This document shows positions 26,701 to 34,605 of a stretch of 64,000 nt of DNA, piece by piece. The notes under the pieces were generated by a model. The model saw only the letters and a program-made list of their open reading frames with translations, ran no database searches and was not told where the DNA came from. Position numbers and translations under genes: made by a program. The DNA lies in assembly GCA_023284085.1 (NCBI GenBank), contig JAKVHY010000024.1, forward strand, positions 1 to 64,000. The letters run 5' to 3'. Origin of the DNA: Shewanella benthica (GTDB taxonomy: Bacteria > Pseudomonadota > Gammaproteobacteria > Enterobacterales > Shewanellaceae). Positions within the stretch are counted from its first letter, which is position 1. Each line of letters opens with the position of its first letter.

Positions 26701-28138
26701 CTTAGACATGCAGATGGCAGACATGGATGGCGCCGAGCTTGGACAGAAATTAAAAGCCGATGCCAGGTTTGCTCAAATCAAGCTGGTAATGATGACCTCT
26801 ATGTCTCAGATGGGGGATGCCAGCTTCTTTGCGAAACTCGGGTTCAGTGGCTACTTTCCTAAACCAACCACCACCTCAGATATTTTAGATGCACTCAACG
26901 TCGTCGCCGATGGCGGTGAGGCACTGCAAAATGCTCGGCCTCTGGTGACCCATCATTATCTTCAGGCGTTACACCATCAAGCTGACGAACCCAAGATACC
27001 GACATGGTCTCATGATGCCCGTGTCCTCCTGGTTGAGGATAATTATGTTAATCAATTGGTGGCCATGGGTATTTTAGAAGACTTTAACTTAGAGGTGGTC
27101 GTCGCCGAAAATGGTTTGCAAGCATTAAATAAGCTGAAAAATGTCGTCGGTGCCCCCTTCTCTCTCATCTTGATGGATTGCCTGATGCCTGAGATGGATG
27201 GATATCAAGCAACGAGTGAGATCCGTGCCGGCAATGGGGGAGAAGCAAATAAAGACATCATCATAGTTGCCATGACGGCGAATGCCATGATGGGAGATAG
27301 AGAGAAGTGCATAGATTCGGGGATGAATGATTATCTGCCCAAACCCATAGATCCAGATAAGCTGCTCGACAGACTCATACATTGGCTTCCCCAAGCTGAG
27401 TCTGACGATGCGGTTCTCAATCTAGACGACGGCAATGAAGATGTATCTGCTACAACATCTGCTTCTGCAATCAGCGCAATAAGGGCCACTCCAACCAAGC
27501 AAGTCAGTGTTGAGCTGGATAAGACAATATGGGATAAGGAGGCGTTATTAAAGCGTTCCATGGGTAAAGAATCTCTGTTTAATGCCATAGTGAAACTGTT
27601 TTTAGAGGATATGCCTAAGCGTATCGAGTCCCTGATGGAGGCCCATGAAGCTGGGAATATCGATCAACTGCGTCAAATATCCCATACTATAAAAGGCGTA
27701 GCGGCAAACCTTAGTGGCATTAAACTTCAAGCTTGTGCAGCGACGATAGAGAAAGCAGCACAAGAGAAAAAGTTAGAGAAAATCCGCGTCGAACTCCCCG
27801 AGTTACAGATCCGATATGATGAATTAATTTCAGTGGTTAAACAGCATGATAAGCCTCTAGGAGAAGAGGTTCCGCTAACCCGTGCAAGTGAGCAGTTAAT
27901 TTCAGAAAGCTTAGCGGATATCTCAGAAAAACTCAGTGAAGGCAGCTACATAGATGTAGAGGATTATGCTCATCTAAAGAGATCCAGTGAACTCCCCGAG
28001 CTGCAGCATAAGTTTGATCTCTTACTGCAATTGCTGGCCGATTTTGAGCATGAGCAAGCCAGTACCTGTTTGAGTGAACTCTCCATCTATCTTATTGAAA
28101 GTGACTCGAGTCCATCTAAGGGGATAGTCAATGGCTGA
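23723..28138 (+). CDS. Membrane hybrid sensor histidine kinase (Cache-HAMP-PAS-PAS-HisKA-HATPase-REC-REC-HPt)
   Basis: 1471 residues. Transmembrane helix about 20-42, a Cache-like periplasmic sensor about 45-335, a second helix about 343-364 and a HAMP domain follow. PAS1 spans about 430-555, PAS2 about 560-680. The HisKA box is SHEIRTPMNGVIGMLG (about 703) and the ATPase motif NLTGNAIKFT. There are two receiver domains (LLVVDDNATNRE about 942; LLVEDNYVNQL about 1098, with LMDCLMPEMDGY) and a C-terminal HPt domain (HTIKGVAANL about 1320). It is a complete phosphorelay in one chain. In REC1 the acceptor lies in FLDMQMADMDG, and both domains have the KP signature. ATG at 23723 was chosen over an in-frame GTG at 23711. 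It overlaps the next gene by 8 bases. Confidence 0.92.
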   Translation: MEHEFTQAPMKEVNKLSSLSFNLTIWFLILSLLPLTIVAWFSYQQAKQSLVDAAEEELTQSSLLSVQSIESWFNYRMVDLNVEAESINAGLILSSLTQGKESSSKPVSEYVTSYDWTKRVDGLQNDLIVLSRQYDYISDIFLIDLDGDILYSVISNDAKGKNIFSANLVDSQFTQSLTVTMDSGLANFSGLERSPLSQGQITGFISAPVLDEFGGPIGVYVIELKFDKILNMLHSTISDSSSLTHYIIGQDGILRTPIKDNWQQVLQRQINTRPFIAWQGRGTNAGTASTGGKRSIAYEYIGPSGKEVIGLYHTVKLANIEWLLISEIDSEETLQASNWLRKITLLLVLLTAMGVLLASVFIARKITRPIIKLADASRKVAAGEDLTLVDVKGKNEIGLLANAFNHMLEAKARHEEALLEANSQIMEALDSLEEHKFALDQHAIVAVTDLKGTITYANDKFAEISGYQVNELVGQNHRILNSGFHPTEFFSEMYRTVSTGKVWHGEICNRNKHGEIYWVDTTIMALKDASNLPKSYIAIRADITERKRKESEVKEALTLMNATLESTDNGILVTSSDGEILRTNSQFSHLWGVAKELLDKGVNDRVILKQIRVLLKEPEIFLKRIEEIYQDRDLEAFDIIAFIDGRVFERVSSPMEIDGEYFGRVWSFRDITERTENQNALLQAKEEAEQATKAKSEFLASMSHEIRTPMNGVIGMLGLLSNSKLTEYQTRRVNIAQSSAQSLLSLINDILDYSKIDAGKLELEQIDFNLRGMLGDFAEGIAHQAQDKNLELILDLKGVEQSMVTGDPGRLRQAITNLTGNAIKFTQQGEVVVRAELTPADEGQWWLTCSVSDTGIGIAADKIDSLFKSFSQVDASTTRKYGGTGLGLAIVQKISRLMGGDVSVSSVYGVGSCFEFKVLLGRSHKSTLVIPKVDITQLSLLVVDDNATNREVIREQLELWGATVVEACSGQEALDICAQRYEEPGSPKFDVAFLDMQMADMDGAELGQKLKADARFAQIKLVMMTSMSQMGDASFFAKLGFSGYFPKPTTTSDILDALNVVADGGEALQNARPLVTHHYLQALHHQADEPKIPTWSHDARVLLVEDNYVNQLVAMGILEDFNLEVVVAENGLQALNKLKNVVGAPFSLILMDCLMPEMDGYQATSEIRAGNGGEANKDIIIVAMTANAMMGDREKCIDSGMNDYLPKPIDPDKLLDRLIHWLPQAESDDAVLNLDDGNEDVSATTSASAISAIRATPTKQVSVELDKTIWDKEALLKRSMGKESLFNAIVKLFLEDMPKRIESLMEAHEAGNIDQLRQISHTIKGVAANLSGIKLQACAATIEKAAQEKKLEKIRVELPELQIRYDELISVVKQHDKPLGEEVPLTRASEQLISESLADISEKLSEGSYIDVEDYAHLKRSSELPELQHKFDLLLQLLADFEHEQASTCLSELSIYLIESDSSPSKGIVNG

Positions 28139-29039
28139 AAAAGCAACGATTCTATTGGTCGATGACACTCGAACCAACATTCAACTGTTGGCCGGATGCT
28201 TAAAGCATCAGTATCGATTGAAAATCGCCATGAATGGCCAACGTTGTCTCGAACTCGCCCAAAACCCACCCTTTCCAGATCTGATTTTGCTCGATGTGAT
28301 CATGCCTGAGATGGATGGTTATGAAGTTTGCCGTCAGCTTAAAGAGAATCCTAATACAAAAAATATTCCGATTATTTTTGTCACAGGTCGAGACTCAGAT
28401 GAAGATGAGGAGTTTGGTTTGCAACTCGGTGCGGTGGATTACATCGCTAAACCGATACGCCCCGCGATAGTGACGGCTAGGGTCTCAACTCAGATAAAGC
28501 TTAAGCATCAAAGTGATGAACTTCGTAACATGGCGCTCCATGACCAACTGACCCAACTGTATAACCGTCACTTCTTAATCGAATCAGCGGCGAATAAATT
28601 GGCTTATGTCGATAGACATGGTAACGAGCTATCACTGCTGATGATAGATATCGATTTTTTCAAGCATATCAATGATCAATTCGGCCATCATGCTGGCGAT
28701 CAGGTACTCAAGGCTATCGCCGAAATACTCAAGGCTGGCAATCGAAAAGAAGATGTGGTGGCCCGTTTCGGCGGCGAGGAGTTTGTGGTGTTACTGGAAC
28801 ATTGCTCCCTCAATTCCGCTGTCGAGAAGGCCGAGTTATTAAGAGCAAAAATTGAAGCGTTAGCACCTATGGGGATAAGCGTGACTGCGAGTTTTGGCGT
28901 CGCTCAGTTAATGAAACACGAGCAAACATTTGTCGAGCTACTTACCCGTGCTGACGCCGCTGTCTATCGGGCTAAAGCGCTGGGGCGCAATCGAGTCGTT
29001 GCTGCCGAAGATGTGTATGTGGAGTTAGATAAAAAATAG
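28131..29039 (+). CDS. REC-GGDEF response regulator (diguanylate cyclase)
   Basis: 302 residues. The receiver domain about 5-122 has acidic pocket LLVDDT, phosphoacceptor in LLDVIMPEMDGYEVC and lysine in YIAKPI. The GGDEF domain about 135-295 has the active signature RFGGEEFVVL and DIDFFKHINDQFGHH. The inhibitory site RKED lies exactly five residues before GGEEF, so feedback inhibition by cyclic di-GMP is expected. It is the likely output of the upstream hybrid kinase, converting the periplasmic signal into a cyclic di-GMP change. Start codon overlaps the kinase stop by 8 bases (translational coupling). Confidence 0.92.
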   Translation: MAEKATILLVDDTRTNIQLLAGCLKHQYRLKIAMNGQRCLELAQNPPFPDLILLDVIMPEMDGYEVCRQLKENPNTKNIPIIFVTGRDSDEDEEFGLQLGAVDYIAKPIRPAIVTARVSTQIKLKHQSDELRNMALHDQLTQLYNRHFLIESAANKLAYVDRHGNELSLLMIDIDFFKHINDQFGHHAGDQVLKAIAEILKAGNRKEDVVARFGGEEFVVLLEHCSLNSAVEKAELLRAKIEALAPMGISVTASFGVAQLMKHEQTFVELLTRADAAVYRAKALGRNRVVAAEDVYVELDKK

Positions 29040-29072
29040 TCTGATTCATTCATTTATTTGATGGGATTAATC

Positions 29073-30227
29073 ATGAGCGATAATGTAAATATACTGATAG
29101 TGGATGATACTGCTGATTGTCGTTTGATGCTCAGCGCTATGCTTGAAGATAACTACTGTGTGGCTGAGGTTGCTTCCGGCGATATGTGCCTTATTGAAGT
29201 GGCTAAGGCCATGCCCGACCTTATCTTACTCGATGTCGACATGCCCGGGATTTCTGGATATGAGGTCTGTGTCCAATTAAGGAAGCAGTATCTGTCCGAG
29301 TGTTTGCCTATTATTTTTGTGTCGGGTCTGGATTCATACGAAGAGCGTCTCGCCGGCTATGAAGCTGGCGCCGATGACTACATTGTTAAGCCTGTCGAGC
29401 CTGAGATCTTGTTTGCTAAGGTGGCCAATTGTTTAGAGCAGCGTCAGAAAATGACAGCAGCTAAGACGAATGCGACCGAGGCTGTTGGCATTGCTATGGA
29501 GGCAATGACAGTCAGCAGTGAACTCGGACAAGTGGTGCAATTTATTAAAGATGTTCAATCAATAAAGTGTGCTGAGGAAGTGGGCCATGCCATGATCAAT
29601 ATTCTCTCTAGTTTTGGCATGAGCTCGGTGGCTCGAGTCGATACAGGTTCTGTCGCATACATTGGCTGTGATGAAGGGAGTATAGAGGCCGAAGTCTTGT
29701 CTCGGTTCGTGGTCCATCATGAGCGGATTTTAAGTGTCGGTATTCGCACCGTAATACGAGACCCACACATAGTCCTGCTGATCAAAGATATGCCCCTGGA
29801 TGATGAGAAGCGCTGCGGCCGTTTTAGGGACCATTTAGCAGTATTGATGGATATAGCAGATGCACAGCTGGCTAACATCAAGACTCGCAATCTGATGCTT
29901 GAGCAGCGCCAGCAGATCTTTACTCAAGTCATCTCGGTAGCGGAAGAGCAGATAAAAAGAACCACGGTTCGGCTGTTCGAACACGATAAAAATTCCCAGG
30001 GGATCATGCATGGCATGGTTTCAGAGTTAGAAGGCATGTTGTTTGGCCTGGGGTTAGAGGAAGATCAAGAGAAAAAGTTGATGGCCTTGGCGGATCAGAC
30101 ATCCTTGCAACTGCAGGAAACTCAAGGTCAGACACAAGTGGTGAGCAGTGAGCTCGGCGCCATTCTCGAAAGCTTGTATGATTTCTTTAATACACTCAAC
30201 GAACCTTCTAAAAGCGATCTATCTTAA
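29073..30227 (+). CDS. REC-domain response regulator with an unrecognised output region
   Basis: 384 residues from ATG at 29073; GGGA lies 7 bases before it. A longer frame starts with TTG at 29058. The receiver domain about 1-118 has ILIVDDT, LLDVDMPGISGYEVC and DDYIVKPVEP. A middle region (about 150-275: VQFIKDVQSIKCAEEVGHAMINIL, then MSSVARVD) resembles a GAF-like sensor fold. The C-terminal part (about 280-384) is helical with EQRQQIFTQVISVAEEQIKR and LQETQGQTQVVSSELG, reminiscent of a coiled coil. No DNA-binding or enzymatic domain is apparent. Last gene of the four-gene signalling operon; probably a scaffold or phosphate sink. Confidence 0.75.
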   Translation: MSDNVNILIVDDTADCRLMLSAMLEDNYCVAEVASGDMCLIEVAKAMPDLILLDVDMPGISGYEVCVQLRKQYLSECLPIIFVSGLDSYEERLAGYEAGADDYIVKPVEPEILFAKVANCLEQRQKMTAAKTNATEAVGIAMEAMTVSSELGQVVQFIKDVQSIKCAEEVGHAMINILSSFGMSSVARVDTGSVAYIGCDEGSIEAEVLSRFVVHHERILSVGIRTVIRDPHIVLLIKDMPLDDEKRCGRFRDHLAVLMDIADAQLANIKTRNLMLEQRQQIFTQVISVAEEQIKRTTVRLFEHDKNSQGIMHGMVSELEGMLFGLGLEEDQEKKLMALADQTSLQLQETQGQTQVVSSELGAILESLYDFFNTLNEPSKSDLS

Positions 30228-30334
30228 GCTATCCCATTTAATTCTCTCGTTAGCCTTATTGAATATTCTCTAAGGCCAACTTCTTCCAAGCAAGACGGTT
30301 TATCATCATTGGCAAATATCTGCTGGCTCATTCC

Positions 30335-31345
30335 TTATAAATTCCAACTGACTACTAAAGAACCATAGCCATGCCACTTGTCTGTGTCGCTCTGATATTC
30401 CTTGGTATAGGAATTAAACGTCCAGGCAATAGACCAATCTGGATGGGCCCAGATAATGCCGGTATTGATGCCTGCTTGTCTGCTTTCCAGTTCGACTTGT
30501 GAATCATAGGGGAGAGAACCATCGAGGGTAAGATCGTTAAAGCGATAACCTAGATAGGCTCGGCTATAGACCATGAAGCTGCTGCTTTTGCTGGTGGCGG
30601 ACAGATTGCCATACTGGCCAGCATGTTGACTCAGTCGACCGAATGAATTGGCCAGTTCGTTTCCCCATCTCAAGGTTAAGCCCAGATCTGCTTGGCTGCG
30701 AAAGTTACCTAATTGTGTATGACTAAAGCCTGCAATATCCCATTGGGTCTCTCCGAGAAAGTCATTATTAAATGCCGCTCCACGCATGAACAAGCTGTCG
30801 ATTTCATAGGCGGCTTGGATCGTCAGTTGGTTTTCGACTTGGTATTGCCAACCTTGAGGAGCGGAGGAACCCGTGACCTTATGCACAAAGGATTGAACTT
30901 GCTCATTGGCAGATGCTGGACCAATAACGCCCAATGAGAGCCAGTTTTTTTGCGCTAATTTAGCTGAATAGGTTGCCGTATGACCTTCAAATGCCAGATA
31001 GCCAGCATAAGGCCTATCTTCAGCTTGTGGTGCATCGACTTCGATCATGCCAGGTGTCCACATCTGTTGGCTGACCTTCCAGCCCCAAGCGTGCTCAGCA
31101 TCGGCTTGTGAGAAGGTGAGCACCCCAAGCCATTGAGCCGGCATCGGAGCAAAAGACAAATCAGCCTCAGTTTGGCTTTCCCAGCCCAGAATGATGGCAT
31201 TGGTATAGTTGCCATCATCACCAAAGATGATGTCATTATCGAGTTGGATATGCCATTGGCCTGCATGGGCGACTGGACTAGCCAGTGCTAAACTTGCAGC
31301 TAAACCAGAAGCGAATACATTGGAACGAGAATATAGATAGGACAA
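30335..31345 (-). CDS. lpxR: LpxR-like outer-membrane lipid A 3'-O-deacylase (DUF2219)
   Basis: 336 residues. Signal peptide about 1-28 (ASGLAASLALASPVAHA). The family opening motif QLDNDIIFGDDGNYTNAIILGW follows directly, with the Asn-Asp pair used for calcium and catalysis in LpxR. Then come DRPYAGYLAFEGH and LGVIGPASANEQVQ, the second and third family blocks, and the barrel ends YGSLVVSWNL. LpxR removes the 3'-acyloxyacyl chain of lipid A at the outer-membrane surface. Sequence blocks are typical of DUF2219, so family membership is solid; activity is inferred. It is monocistronic, with no visible connection to the signalling operon it converges on. Confidence 0.8.
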   Translation of the reverse strand: MSYLYSRSNVFASGLAASLALASPVAHAGQWHIQLDNDIIFGDDGNYTNAIILGWESQTEADLSFAPMPAQWLGVLTFSQADAEHAWGWKVSQQMWTPGMIEVDAPQAEDRPYAGYLAFEGHTATYSAKLAQKNWLSLGVIGPASANEQVQSFVHKVTGSSAPQGWQYQVENQLTIQAAYEIDSLFMRGAAFNNDFLGETQWDIAGFSHTQLGNFRSQADLGLTLRWGNELANSFGRLSQHAGQYGNLSATSKSSSFMVYSRAYLGYRFNDLTLDGSLPYDSQVELESRQAGINTGIIWAHPDWSIAWTFNSYTKEYQSDTDKWHGYGSLVVSWNL

Positions 31346-31576
31346 ATTATACTCCTGATTGAAAGATGTTCATTCGCCAATAGCCTCCTTAAAAGACACA
31401 AAACTAGAGTGTCAGCTTAAGTGTGCACTCACTTCACATGTCAGTGAAGCGGGATTGAACATGGCTAGAGAAAGAATAAACAAAGCCAGTCACATATCAC
31501 CAGCAAATAAATGTGACGCTTTGTATTAGCCAATGTTTGTCTTGTCTGCATCAGCCGCGATGGTGATTATAAGGAT

Positions 31577-32047
31577 TTAGTCTATGACCTTCTTTACCGC
31601 GCTTTCAAACCCCTTTAATGAGTAGCTTTGTTGATGAAAAAGCACCCTTTGCGCATCATGCATCATTGCAATTAACTGTATGCTTTCCGTATCTTCTATC
31701 TGGGCGAAAGATATGCCTTCATCACAACCAATTAAGGCGGGGAGCGCTATGGTTGTCAGCTGACTGTCTATCTCTAGTTCGATATTGATATTGGCATTAA
31801 TGGGGCTGAAGAAGGCGTCTTGGCCAGCACAGTATTCACGGTCGTTAACATGGGTAAAAACGACTGAAGCCTTGCCTTGACCTGAATCTATTACCTTCAT
31901 TTTCTGATAACCATAAGTCGCAATGATAGCGGCATTGTCAGAGTCCTTCTGATGAGTCCAGTCCCCCCTGCCGATCTCACCGGCAAGGATACCGGCAGAT
32001 AACACTAATAAGCCTAAACCTAAGAAGCCTAAGATAGGTTTGATCAT
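31577..32047 (-). CDS. Hypothetical exported or membrane-anchored protein
   Basis: 156 residues. The N-terminal hydrophobic segment (ILGFLGLGLLVLSAGILAG, about 4-22) is either an uncleaved anchor or a signal peptide. The rest is a soluble beta-rich domain with two cysteines (REYCAG, LIGCDEG) that may form a disulfide, and a polar C-terminus FESAVKKVID. No recognised family. It lies opposite to ohr with about 290 bases between the starts. Function unknown. Confidence 0.55.
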   Translation of the reverse strand: MIKPILGFLGLGLLVLSAGILAGEIGRGDWTHQKDSDNAAIIATYGYQKMKVIDSGQGKASVVFTHVNDREYCAGQDAFFSPINANINIELEIDSQLTTIALPALIGCDEGISFAQIEDTESIQLIAMMHDAQRVLFHQQSYSLKGFESAVKKVID

Positions 32048-32176
32048 AATTATCTCCAGAAATGAAACGAATACCTGAACATATTAGCGTCTGCTTGCTT
32101 AACTATTGCTGAATCAATTCGCTTAATAAAACATCATGCCGTTACTTTTAATTAGGGAGTTAGCTTAAGTGTAATT

Positions 32177-32194
32177 TAAATTGCGCGCAATTTA
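32177..32194. promoter_or_regulatory. Candidate OhrR operator 1
   Basis: TAAATTGCGCGCAATTTA is a perfect 18-bp palindrome about 145 bases upstream of ohr. The core ATTGCGCGCAAT is of the kind bound by proteobacterial OhrR, the organic-peroxide-sensing MarR repressor. Palindrome seen; regulator inferred. Confidence 0.6.
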
Positions 32195-32236
32195 GTTGTG
32201 TGAGCAGCCTAATGCTGATAGAGTTGTTTAAGTTGA

Positions 32237-32248
32237 GTTGTGCGCAAT
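32237..32248. promoter_or_regulatory. Candidate OhrR operator 2
   Basis: GTTGTGCGCAAT repeats the core of operator 1 with two differences, 60 bases downstream of it and about 91 bases before ohr. Two spaced copies suggest cooperative binding. Confidence 0.5.
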
Positions 32249-32338
32249 CTAATTTGACGCGTGAACTGAAATTTTAATCCAGAGCACTCATATAAGAGCA
32301 CTTGTATCAGAGAATTAATAGAGGAAGAAAGGCTAATT

Positions 32339-32761
32339 ATGAAAGCAATCTATCAAACAAAAGCAACCGCGAGCGCTGGTCGTAACGGTAATGTGGCCAC
32401 AGACGATGGCAAGTTAATGGTATCACTCAGTTATCCCAAAGAGATGGGGGGCAGCGGAGAATTTACCAATCCTGAGCAACTGTTTGCGGCCGGTTACAGT
32501 GCTTGTTTCTCCAATGCTATTTTGCACGTCGCACGGGAAAAAAAGCTAACATTAAGCCTAGCTCCCGTTACGGCGACGGTCACGATTGGTGTACGAGAAG
32601 AGGGCGGTTTTGGATTAACCGCATCATTATCTGTGACGCTTGATCTACCCCAAGAGCAGGCAGAGCAATTAGTCAAGACTGCACATCAGGTATGCCCTTA
32701 CTCGAATGCAGTCAGAGGTAATATCGATGTGGCTCTGACGGTCAATGGTCGCTTGATATAA
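32339..32761 (+). CDS. ohr: Ohr-type organic hydroperoxide resistance protein
   Basis: 140-residue member of the OsmC/Ohr family. Both redox cysteines are present: GYSACFSNA (about Cys60) and HQVCPYSNA (about Cys121). Residues around them follow the Ohr rather than the OsmC branch. Ohr dimers reduce organic hydroperoxides, taking electrons from lipoylated proteins. Ribosome site GAGGAAG lies about 10 bases upstream. Two palindromes that look like OhrR operators precede the gene, but no ohrR lies next to it in this window. The DoxX gene follows after 80 bases and may be co-transcribed. Confidence 0.92.
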   Translation: MKAIYQTKATASAGRNGNVATDDGKLMVSLSYPKEMGGSGEFTNPEQLFAAGYSACFSNAILHVAREKKLTLSLAPVTATVTIGVREEGGFGLTASLSVTLDLPQEQAEQLVKTAHQVCPYSNAVRGNIDVALTVNGRLI

Positions 32762-32841
32762 CCCCTGCTAAGGGACTAGGCTAATCTGTGAGTGTCAGTT
32801 AGCAGACTCGCTTATTATATTAACAGCAGAGGGAAATCGTT

Positions 32842-33234
32842 ATGAATTTAGCATTAATCATTAGTGGTAGAGTGCTGTTAGCCCTTTATTTCTTGTTACC
32901 CGGGATCATGAAATTTGTTAGCTGGGACATGCATCTGGCCTTGATGGCTGAGCATAATATGGTGATGATCCCTGTATTACTGGCAGCGGCCGGGGCGTTC
33001 GAGATACTCGCCGCGCTGGCATTAATGGCTAATAAATACACAGCGCTCGTGTCACTCATGCTTGCTGGACTCGTGGTTCTCATTAATTTCAGCTTACACG
33101 ACTTCTGGAACTATAGCGGTATTGAGGGGGCACATGAGATGCAGAATTTCATCAAAAATCTAGCTATTCTTGCCGGTTTGTTGGTGTTAGCCGGTCACTC
33201 ATCACCCAAGGAAAGCGGACTTAAGGCTAACTAG
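32842..33234 (+). CDS. DoxX-family membrane protein
   Basis: 130 residues with four hydrophobic helices (IISGRVLLALYFLLPGIMKF, MIPVLLAAAGAFEILAALALM, ALVSLMLAGLVVLINFSLHDF, FIKNLAILAGLLVLAG). The opening SGRVLLALYFLLPGIMKF and the NLAILAGLLVL block are characteristic of DoxX-like proteins, small inner-membrane proteins linked to thiol and oxidative-stress responses. Placement right after ohr fits such a role, though the exact activity is unknown. Ribosome site AGAGGGAAA lies upstream. It converges on the CBS-domain gene. Confidence 0.85.
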   Translation: MNLALIISGRVLLALYFLLPGIMKFVSWDMHLALMAEHNMVMIPVLLAAAGAFEILAALALMANKYTALVSLMLAGLVVLINFSLHDFWNYSGIEGAHEMQNFIKNLAILAGLLVLAGHSSPKESGLKAN

Positions 33235-33272
33235 ATCCTGGTGTTAAAGGAGATGTTAGCCCTATAGCAATA

Positions 33273-33833
33273 TTAGATCGCGGTCTTGAAAATATGCATA
33301 AATGAAGGTGGCTGCTCAATATCAATGGGAACTCTGAGCTTTCGTGCCACATCATTGGCTGATATCAGCCCTCTGATGTGATGCTGATTATGGTCCACCA
33401 CCAAAATATGGTGTAAACCATTCTGCTGCAAGGCTCTGACGACATCACTGACATTGGCGGTGGTGATCTGCTCATAATCCAGAGCCATTAACTTATCCCT
33501 TGGGATCATCATCTCGGTAACTAGAAGTTCTTCCAGACTCGAGCCAAACTTATTCGCTAACTTGACCATTTTTCTGTGAAGCAGTCTGTGCTTGGTGATG
33601 ACGCCTAAGAAGTTATTGTTCTTATCCACAACCAGACGCATAAAACCATGGGTCTTATTCATGATTTCCAAAGCCTCGAGTGCATGGGTCGATGAGTCGA
33701 TGACCATAGGCTGAGAGTGATCGAAGTCGGTGAAGATAGACAGGGCTGGTGAGCTTAACTTAGTAATATCTTCATCTGATGACCAGAGAAGATGATCGAT
33801 TGAGGCGGTACTGAATAGTTCTAAATTTCTCAT
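33273..33833 (-). CDS. CBS-domain protein
   Basis: 186 residues, a tandem CBS (Bateman) pair at about 45-170: VIDSSTHALEALEIMNKTHGFMRLVVDKNNNFLGVITKHRLL and ITTANVSDVVRALQQNGLHHILVVDHNQHHIRGLISANDV. CBS pairs bind adenine nucleotides or S-adenosylmethionine and act as energy sensors; here no catalytic domain is attached, so the partner is unknown. The N-terminal 40 residues are unassigned. It has a long upstream region containing a perfect 10-bp inverted repeat that would lie in the mRNA leader. It sits between the DoxX gene and the purine island and shows no obvious link to either. Confidence 0.85.
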   Translation of the reverse strand: MRNLELFSTASIDHLLWSSDEDITKLSSPALSIFTDFDHSQPMVIDSSTHALEALEIMNKTHGFMRLVVDKNNNFLGVITKHRLLHRKMVKLANKFGSSLEELLVTEMMIPRDKLMALDYEQITTANVSDVVRALQQNGLHHILVVDHNQHHIRGLISANDVARKLRVPIDIEQPPSFMHIFKTAI

Positions 33834-33945
33834 TTTTATGCTTCCTTAAACTGCTAAGGTTTAGGTTTAGGCTTAGGTCTGTAGGGGAGACCGGGGCTTC
33901 TGCATGCGTGCGGATGGCTACATGATTATCGAGATGATCAGCAGT

Positions 33946-33997
33946 TAGGCGAAAGGGCCATCGAACACTGAGTTTACAGAAGTAAGTCTTTCGCCTA
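33946..33997 (-). repeat. Long-range inverted repeat in the CBS gene leader
   Basis: TAGGCGAAAG (33946-33955) and CTTTCGCCTA (33988-33997) are perfectly complementary, with a 32-base interior. It lies 113 bases upstream of the CBS-domain start on the minus strand, so it could form a closing stem in the 5' leader. No known riboswitch class was recognised. Confidence 0.45.
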
Positions 33998-34523
33998 CCA
34001 AGTTAATTTAGATAGCGCAAGCGGGTCAATCACATTAATCACAATTAATTTATGTAACTTATTGATGGTTAATGTTAAATTTTGTAACCTTTTTTGGTTT
34101 GATCGTTTGAAGGGCCAAAATTCTTCATCGCTAAAATGCACTTGTAGCTCAGTGTTAATTGGCCAGACTCATAGGGAGGCATAGTTGATGCTGCGGGGAT
34201 TGTCACGAGGGCAACCAGGGAAAGTGGCACCAGTGTAGCGAGTCTTTTCTATCACGCAATAAGTGAAATTTTTAGTCTGTTAAACACAAGAGTGGCTAAA
34301 TATTGACTATACTAAACAGTGAAGAGCGTATCGTAGGTAGTGATTGGTTTCGTAAGTTTTGATGTCACGTCTATGAGTAGCAACCGTGTTAGTTTCTGGG
34401 CTTACAGCGCGGTTAGCGAGGGATGTAGCACAACCCTGTTTGTGTGTGATTACATATGTGATTATGTGGATATGTAAGTATGAGCTAGCCCCCGACGCGC
34501 TTTTCACCTATTTCACCTGTGAC

Positions 34524-34551
34524 AAAAATCCTGCTAGCTAGCAGGATTTTT
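34524..34551. terminator. Perfect bidirectional terminator
   Basis: AAAAATCCTGCTAG (34524-34537) and CTAGCAGGATTTTT (34538-34551) make a perfect 28-bp palindrome. It is flanked by A-runs on the left and T-runs on the right (to 34555), so it works in both directions. On the minus strand it ends the ygeV transcript 55 bases past its stop. On the plus strand there is no annotated gene before it. Confidence 0.85.
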
Positions 34552-34605
34552 TTTTGCTTTATTCCGCAACTATCCACGAATCCTCAATCGAGCTAGGCGC
34601 TTAGC

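Larger units (their letters stand above)
33834..34605. other. 772-base gap at the left border of the purine island
   Basis: Contains a structured stretch (inverted repeat 33946-33997), an AT-rich block near 34035-34110, a G-rich stretch 34170-34240 bracketed by AGACTC (34165-34170) and GAGTCT (34240-34245), and a strong bidirectional terminator at 34524-34551. No convincing protein gene: the minus-strand frame 34307-34507 reads as noise. The terminator without a plus-strand gene before it leaves room for an unannotated small RNA. Confidence 0.45.

Noticed and set aside
34141..34165. TGTAGCTCAGTG resembling a tRNA D-arm
   Set aside because: No acceptor stem, anticodon arm or T-arm (GGTTCGA) at the expected spacing.
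34170..34250. G-rich segment considered as a cobalamin, TPP or molybdenum-cofactor riboswitch
   Set aside because: The diagnostic conserved boxes of those classes were not found, and no plus-strand gene follows.
34307..34507. Minus-strand open frame at the island border
   Set aside because: No homology-like features, no ribosome site, overlaps the spacer only.
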